Origin: Ganoderma boninense
Lineage: Eukaryota; Basidiomycota; Agaricomycetes; Polyporales; Polyporaceae
Reading direction: 5' to 3'
Assembly: GCA_002900995.3 (NCBI GenBank)
Contig: CM035310.1
Location: forward strand, 2,875,394-2,939,393
DNA length: 64,000 nucleotides
Under the pieces are notes generated by a model. That model was not told where the DNA came from and ran no database searches. It saw only the letters and a program-made list of their open reading frames with translations. Shown one piece after another: positions 58,059 to 64,000 of the stretch. The first letter of the stretch is position 1; every line of letters starts with the position of its first letter. The position numbers and the translations under genes were made by a program.

Positions 58059-59693
58059 ATGTCGACGGCATTCATCAGCGATGAGATACAACTACTTAGG
58101 GTCTCGTAGGTCCGAATTTCTCGCCTGTGGGCATAGTCACTGAGTTATCGCTAGTGCTGCACAACAGGCTTGCACTCTTGCCGGAATAAGTGAGTTTTCA
58201 GGCACTCTTTGTGGACGTCGATACATTAACTTGGCCCAAGCCCTGCTGCTCTTCGAAACATTCCAGACCGCTGATCTTGAGCTGGAGTATTTATGGAGGC
58301 GAGGACGCGTCCGAATGATTCTGTTATTCGTCGCCATTCGGCACATCCTGCTCGCAAATCTCGTCTTGTATGCAATCACACTGGCATTTCCTTCACCAGC
58401 GGTGGGTTCCTTATACAAATAGAAAGTCTTTTTCTCATCACAGTGCATTGCAGTCGTAAGTAGCGGTGCGCACAGGCCTAATGCAAGACTCATGGGCCAA
58501 ACAGATGTACAGTACTCGGCCTCATCGCCTCAATTTTGGACGTGATTCCATATATCGGTTGGGCAAGTTCGTCTCTCGTTTTGTTTTGTTTGGCTCAGCT
58601 TTGGACTTTGCCTGAGAATAAACCCTTTTAGTTTTCCTAGGATGGAGAGCATATGCACTGTCGTCTAGGAACCAGTTGGTGGCGCTGCTCGTGTTCATCG
58701 GTAGCGTGTCATTTGCTTCTCCAAGCATGGTGCGACGCCAAGAATATACATGATGTCGTTTAGATTGATATCTAGGTTGTCAGATCCAAATAATAGGCAC
58801 TACGCGGGGTTACACTGCTACAATGCCTCCGGGTTGTTCTGTTTATTGGCGTTGGGGCGGCGGTCGCACGGTAGCAGCATACTGGTAAGTCTCGTCTTCA
58901 CTCTTCGCAATTCCAAGAGCTCTGACCCCCCTGATGGATAGTAATTATCGTTTTAATTTCGTAGTCTCTTCTGAACTCAACACCATTCGCTGGCAATCAC
59001 AGTGGTGGATGTGTCTCGGCCAGTTAATATACTTGCGGAAGCCACTGTCCTCGTCCTGACCTGTCGGGCAACGTATCGGACATGGCTCTCCAGAAGGCGT
59101 GCGACTTTGCTCTCCAATGTGTTGTATGAAAATGGTGAGGTCTTGCGCACATGTGAGGCGTGATTTATGCTGATTACGATAAAGGAATCATATGCTTTTC
59201 GTGAGTGACTGCACTCATACTGTGAAAGTCCCTCGCCTACATCTACGACAGATCCGCGACCATACTCCACATAGTCACCCACATATTGACCTTGGTAAGG
59301 GTGACGCTTTCCGTTTCGATAGATATGCCCTAACGAGCATCATGCCATTAGCTCCCGCCCACGCAAAACTTGGCCGGTGACACCGTGACTGTATTTCGAG
59401 ACGTGTTCGTCACCTTCTCCCGTGTCAGCATCATTTTGTGTCTCATACCATTGAACACTAGCGTCATCACAGTCCTTCTGTCACGCTTCATCCTTGAGCT
59501 GTCCAAGGTGAATTCACAAGCAAGCGACGAAAATCAAGGAGCATCGGTCACAAAAGGCATTCTATCGACAGAATGGACGGGAAACCCCTCTAGCGTGCCG
59601 TCACAATGGACCCTGGATGACGAGTATAACGGAAGGGGATTCGGTAAGGAGACAGATACCTGTGAGCCTACCGGGGCGGGCTACGAAGCTTGA
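58059..59693 (+). CDS. DUF-c: DUF6533-like seven-helix membrane protein
   Basis: Best-preserved member of this family here. Exons: 58059-58105 (47 nt, MSTAFISDEIQLLRV), 58155-58189 (35 nt, AAQQACTLAGI), 58241-58401 (LLLFETFQTADLELEYLWRR, VAIRHILLANLVLYAITL), a 2-nt exon at 58454-58455, 58505-58566 (62 nt, CTVLGLIASILDVIPYIGWA), FLGWRAYALSSRNQLVALLV, an exon with GTTRGYTATMPPGC and TVAAY, an 8-nt exon (TAATTATC), DVSRPVNILAEATVLVLTCR, ATILHIVTHILTL, LAGDTVTVFRDV, and the last exon ITVLLSRFILELSKV to the TGA at 59693. The tail has the family motif DEYNGRGF. No lesion seen. It is divergent partner of GMC4, with the hydrolase gene convergent downstream. Ligand unknown; a receptor-like role is only inferred from topology. 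Confidence 0.68.
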
Positions 59694-60028
59694 TCAGTGG
59701 ATGCACATTGATTACTCTTCTACGAGGTCTCGTCCTCACGTAGAGGTGTGTGGGCAGGGGTAAATTCTACGATACTCTGTATTTTGACTCACAATACCCT
59801 CCTTCACTCCACTATCCTTTCAAACCCACAGCTAAATCGTTAGACCGACTTTCATTGCTCTCTCAAAGCTACATTACGTATTCAGCGTTTCTAATGCTAT
59901 TTCTTGTGTTTGCCTTGGCCTCATATCTCGGCGTGCGTTGTGTTCAATGATCAGGCTATAGGTGAAGATGACCCTGACAAAGCCAATCAGCATTCCGAGC
60001 CTACGTAGTAGTACAACATGCGACAGAG

Positions 60029-61975
60029 TTAAACGCTTATCACGCGCAAAGTGTCCGCCCGAAGCAACTCCCCGCGAAACTTGCCTCCTCCCTCTACTGG
60101 TCTACAACCGAGTCCCGGGAGACCGTCCTCACACAAAAACTGCCCTTGCTCGAAATCAGACATGGACAGGCCACCTCCTCCACAACTCCTGGCGGCGAGA
60201 CCCTGACCCACCGCGCGCAGCCACTCTAGCACCGGATTGCGGACCCATCGGGTGCGCCGACGCGACGACACAAACCACCCCAGGTGTCCACCACCACGCG
60301 TCACTACGAGGGCGACAAGTGGGTTGCTGCCGACGTCGGTGGGGAGGTCGCGAGCATGCACGATCGGGTCGTCGTCCGCGTTGATTGCGAGGAGAGGCAC
60401 CCGCACGTCCGAGAGGGCCGTGTGGCTCGATGCCCATCGATAGAAGTCGCCCTGTGCGCGCCAGCGCAAGACAGCGCCGTCACGCCGGGTGAGGTCGTTG
60501 TTGGTCTCCATCTTCTCCTCACACGCGTAGTAGGGGTCGAAGTCCCAGAGCGTCGGGGAAGGCAGGGAGAAGAGGTACGGGAGGGCGGTGGTGAGCTTCG
60601 GATTCCGCGCGAGCTTGTCCTTGTGGGCTTTGATGAGAGCGGCCATGTTCTCCGCGAGCATGCGGGAGTACATCCGGTCGACCCAGGCTCCGTTGGATAG
60701 GCTATTGTCCGGTGGTTAATGTGGTTGGGGCAGATGCGGGATGCGAGATGGGGACTCACTTGTAACTGACGGAATGAAGATCCCATGGCTAGACGCGCGA
60801 GCATTCAGATGAACTGTAAACCGGACGAGATGAGAACGAGATGAGGACGTACACATGCAAGCGCGCAACCCGCAATCAATCGGCTCCGTTGACCTTCCTG
60901 CGCGAGGTACCTCACCAGCACGTTCGCACCGAGTGAGAAACCCAGACCGATCAACTTCGCTTTGGGATACCGATGTGATATGTACATCAGCGCCTGGCGC
61001 GCATCGTCGGTGTTTCCGCAGTGATACAACTTCTCGCTCGTCACAGGGGTGCCTGCGCATCCTCGGAAGTTGACCACGACAGCGCGGTAGCCCAGGCCAC
61101 CATCCTCGACTGAGGCGCAGGCGGGAGCCAGGATGGATCGCACGTAGGCCTCGTTCGAACCTGGAAATCGAAACCTAGTCAGGATATATTTTCAAGGACG
61201 TCGCAGTTGCTATCTGACCTCCCGTCAGCCCGTGGAAGGTAACAATGATCGGCGTGTCATCTGACAGATATCGTTCGTCCTCAGGCGGAGTGAAATCTAA
61301 TGAACTTGACGTCGATGTTATTTCAACTTTTTCAGAGCCGGATGGAGACCAGGTACGACTCACAGTGTTCCTCCATCGAGGAGTCGAATCAGTTTCCTTT
61401 AGTAAGGGCGGTCAGTGGCCGGCTCCCTTATTCCTCCAATAACAAAGAATAGTTACGATCTTCACCTATCATACACTATCTTGTCGACTTCCGTGAAGTC
61501 CCCGTACGCGCTGAATGCAGTCTGCAAGTGTCCACTGCAACCAAAATCATCAGCTCTTAGAATGATGGGAGAAAAACGCGCCCACTCACTTGAATAACAT
61601 CTTCGACGGCCTGTACTCTCGAAGCAGACTGGGGCACTTCGAACGAACGAAGTCCCGAAACGCCATCCTGCGCACGCCCTTCTCGTCTCGCACATCCAAC
61701 CAGCCCGCCTCTGCACGCCCGTCGCCGTCGGCGAAGTACATCCGCGGGAGACGTGATTGTCGACGGATTCGGGACTTCAGTCCGCGGAGGTACCGCCGGA
61801 CCGCCTCCCGGCCCCGCGTCGGTGCTGCGAGCAGCCATCGGAGCACAAGGTGCAGCACCGAGATGGGGAGGAACGGAAGACGCAACGAAGGTAGGATTTG
61901 CGCGATGGTCCTGGCGAGGTCGTCGAGTAATTGCGGCCCCGAATAGGGTATGTGAATGTCGCGGACTACCGACAT
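60029..61975 (-). CDS. YheT/EMB8-type alpha/beta hydrolase (ester synthase/esterase-like)
   Basis: Relative of yeast Eeb1/Eht1-type acyl-ester hydrolases and bacterial YheT. Exons (minus): 61975-61590, 61534-61466, 61396-61364, 61304-61219, 61160-60853, 60788-60760 and 60701-60029. Landmarks in order: FNGHLQTAFSAYG, LLDGGTLSLDF, PIIVTFHGLTGG (oxyanion loop), VVVNFRGCAGTPVTS, HCGNTDDARQAL, GLGFSLGANVLVRYLA (nucleophile Ser in GFSLGAN), WVDRMYSRML, FDPYYACEE, LLAINADDDPIV (acid) and TRGGGHLGWF (His). The triad is complete. The N-terminal region (LLDDLARTIAQILPSLRLPF) may anchor to membrane. I chose ATG 61975 because the upstream in-frame extension to 62212 is His/Arg/Pro-rich and unlike coding sequence. 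Expected role: medium-chain acyl ester metabolism. Convergent with DUF-c; a relic copy is at 45 kb. Confidence 0.85.
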
Positions 61976-63582
61976 CGTCTCGCGAAGGTACCGAAACTGG
62001 GGGATTGAATGGGAATGGGATCGGAGGTGGAGGAAGGGGTGCCGTAGTTTGTCGTGGTAAGCAGTGTTGGGAAGCGTGGCTGAAGGACAACGGGGTTCGA
62101 CTCGGGGAGTCTGGCGCGGGAGGAATAGTTCGGGGGCACGCCAGGACGCGGGATGAGTATATACCATGCTTCGCGGGAGGACGCGACGGACGAATGAAGA
62201 GATGGCGGGCATGCTCCTTCGCTTGTGCTGACATTCTCCCCCTCCAATTCGCCACCGTTAGCGACACGTGCAGCGCGTTGCTGCTCGCGGTGGATGGCCG
62301 TGCTTCCGCCGAAGTTGCATGGCTTCCGAAAGCACGGTAGACTCGTTCCCAAGTGCTGTCATACGCCTAGTTTGTGGGTCCCCCCGACTTCTCGAGAGCC
62401 GAGAACCATGAAGCGCCGTCGGGGTATGGTAAGCCACGACAAGACCAAGGGCTGTTAGGACGCCTCGTTGTGCCCTAGCGTTATCTTCGAAGGGAAGATA
62501 ATCCCCGATAATCCCTTCTGGTGGCAGGTGAGGGGGAGGCTAGAAAGTTCGGCGTGCTTCAGAAATGGGAGGTACCATGACTGGGACGATGAAGACACCT
62601 ACGGCCAACTGCAAGCCGGCCGTGCAAGTGTGGAACGTCAATACGCCCATCAAAGGGCGTGTACGACAGTAGATAGCGATCGAGAGCGCCTTCGTCTCCT
62701 GCACTGATGGAAGATCTTCAGCCACGGAATGCCGGTTAGTATGCAAAAGTGATGTTCTTCCGGCGACTTAACGTAATGAATTATTGCCGGGTATGGCAGT
62801 CTTGGACGAGTGCCTGGTTCGGTTACTGGTTGTCGAGTATGTGACAAATCACTGACGAATAGGAAGACTTGAGCGCTATGACCTTTGGAAGACACTGACG
62901 AACTCGACTCACGATGTGGATAGGTCAGCTCTGCGAAGTGGCAGTATACACCTGGCATGTAACGTCATAGTCCGCCGAACATATAGATGTCGTCGATCCC
63001 AGAGAGATGAAGTCCAAAGATAGTACTTGAAGCATTCGGAGCCTCGGGTGCTTACCTCCGGGCGAGCAGACCATGAGAACCCACGAGGCACAAGTCAAGG
63101 ATTAAAGGGGGAAATGTGGACCGTCGTCAGGCTAAGAGAAGGAATTGTGGATGGCTGTGAAAGACAGTTGCGCGACGCTAGAACGGTGATTCGGATATCG
63201 ACCCAGCCGCAGGAGTGGATGATCGTTGAGGGGCAGGGCACGCAGGACAAAGGACTAGACGAATGAGGCCAGCATATTCTGATGTGCGCGAAAATTCATA
63301 AATTTCGAATTGCGCTGCTAGTTGAGGATCGATAGACGAATCCAGGACGGACACCTACGGACACCCGCGCGGCCATTCGGTGCTCGGGGTGGTGAACAAT
63401 CCTCTGAACGGAGCCAACGCTGACGTCAAGACACGATTCAACATCTCTTAGTGAATGTGTGCCAATCGAAAACGGTCCCTGATGTAAAGGAGCGGCCCTA
63501 GCACCTCGACTGTGAGTGAATAAGGATGCTGATGCGATGGTTCTAGGATTTGCGCTCACCATATCCGCTTCGCGCATACGCC
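61976..63582. other. Intergenic region between the two hydrolase genes
   Basis: Promoter of the YheT-type gene and 3' flank of the last gene. No supported reading frame. Confidence 0.4.
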
Positions 63583-64000
63583 TTACGCAACTGTCATCCC
63601 GCTCATGACCTCATATAGCCCTTCCATCGGCCGACGGCCAAGGTGCTCACTCCAGAAGCGCATAATCGGCTCAAACTCCTCCTTCGATCGCGGCATCCCT
63701 TCCCCCTTCATCTTGACCTCTTCAACCTTGACGAAGCCCTTCCTGAGTGCCGTCATAGCGTCCCGCGGTAGCGCGGACTCCGCTGGCGGTGGCCGATGGA
63801 AGATCAAGAAGGGGGTGGGACACCGTTCGCGCAGCGTGGGGTATGAGAGAAGGGGTCCACAGACGCTCACGATGGACCCAAGTGTATGCGAGGTCAGCAC
63901 GCTTGGACCGAGATCGCGGGCAGAACCAGAAGACGGTAGTGAGTTCTGATGCTGCGATAGAGCCGTCCGCCAGTGCTTGAGCGCAAATTCGGCGGCCACG
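63583..64000 (-). CDS. C-terminal part of a probable alpha/beta hydrolase, cut by window end
   Basis: Open frame from beyond 64000 down to the TAA at 63583-63585. It reads AAEFALKHWRTAL at the edge, then LGSIVSVCGPLLSYPTL, CPTPFLIFHRPPPAESALP, GFVKVEEVKMKGEGMPRSKE, EFEPIMRFWSEHLGRRP and MEGLYEVMSG. The order (helix, strand with TPFLIFH, turn, KGEGMPRSKEE, final helix) suits the last third of a fungal alpha/beta-hydrolase-fold protein, with the acid and histidine side of the fold included, but no diagnostic motif is visible in this fragment. No introns in the visible part. Confidence 0.5.
   Translation of the reverse strand, partial: VAAEFALKHWRTALSQHQNSLPSSGSARDLGPSVLTSHTLGSIVSVCGPLLSYPTLRERCPTPFLIFHRPPPAESALPRDAMTALRKGFVKVEEVKMKGEGMPRSKEEFEPIMRFWSEHLGRRPMEGLYEVMSGMTVA

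Noticed and set aside
61976..62212. Upstream in-frame extension of the YheT-type hydrolase to ATG 62212
   Set aside because: The added 79 residues are His/Arg/Pro/Ser-rich, unlike coding sequence of this family; ATG 61975 is a better start.

Overview
The window looks like nuclear DNA of a filamentous basidiomycete, probably a wood- or litter-decay Agaricomycete. The genes are packed with short introns (mostly 48-80 nt, GT-AG), the coding sequence is GC-rich, and the gene families seen (GMC oxidoreductases, DUF6533-type seven-helix proteins, a YheT-type hydrolase) are typical of that group. No tRNA, rRNA, CRISPR or bacterial-type operon was found.

Layout. 1-10 kb: four members of an uncharacterised seven-helix membrane-protein family (here 7TM-1), arranged as two copies of a two-gene unit (7TM-1a/7TM-1b, then 7TM-1d/7TM-1c). 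10-19 kb: a frame-broken SAM methyltransferase, a frame-broken GMC oxidoreductase (GMC1), a small GMC relic, a DUF6533-like seven-helix gene (DUF-d) and an unidentified minus-strand remnant. 20.7-25 kb: two more 7TM-1 genes (e, f). 28.7-34.3 kb, 38.7-44.2 kb and 54.2-59.7 kb: three copies of one module, a minus-strand 15-exon GMC oxidoreductase (GMC2, GMC3, GMC4) head-to-head with a plus-strand DUF6533-like gene (DUF-b, DUF-a, DUF-c), with about 1.0-1.1 kb between start codons. 49-51.7 kb: a truncated and an intact 7TM-1 gene (h, g), mirroring e/f. 60-62 kb: an intact YheT/EMB8-type alpha/beta hydrolase; a wrecked copy of it lies behind the second module at 45 kb. The window ends inside another probable hydrolase (minus strand).

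How it fits together (inference). Much of the window is a local duplication array in which an intracellular FAD alcohol/sugar oxidoreductase is repeatedly paired with a multi-helix membrane protein of unknown ligand across a shared promoter. All three promoters contain the same 16-bp element (CGAACYAGATCRATTT). The three module GMC genes keep their reading frames (one has a questionable 26-nt intron), whereas most membrane-protein copies and GMC1 carry single-base frame lesions. This is either selective decay of the membrane partners or clustered base-calling error.

The most unusual signal is in the DUF6533-like genes: all four paralogues can be read in frame only if a two-nucleotide exon is spliced between two introns, and the neighbouring exon sizes (35, 2, 62 nt) are identical in all four. 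Two probable non-autonomous DNA transposons (35.8-36.5 kb and 46.0-47.0 kb) sit between the modules.
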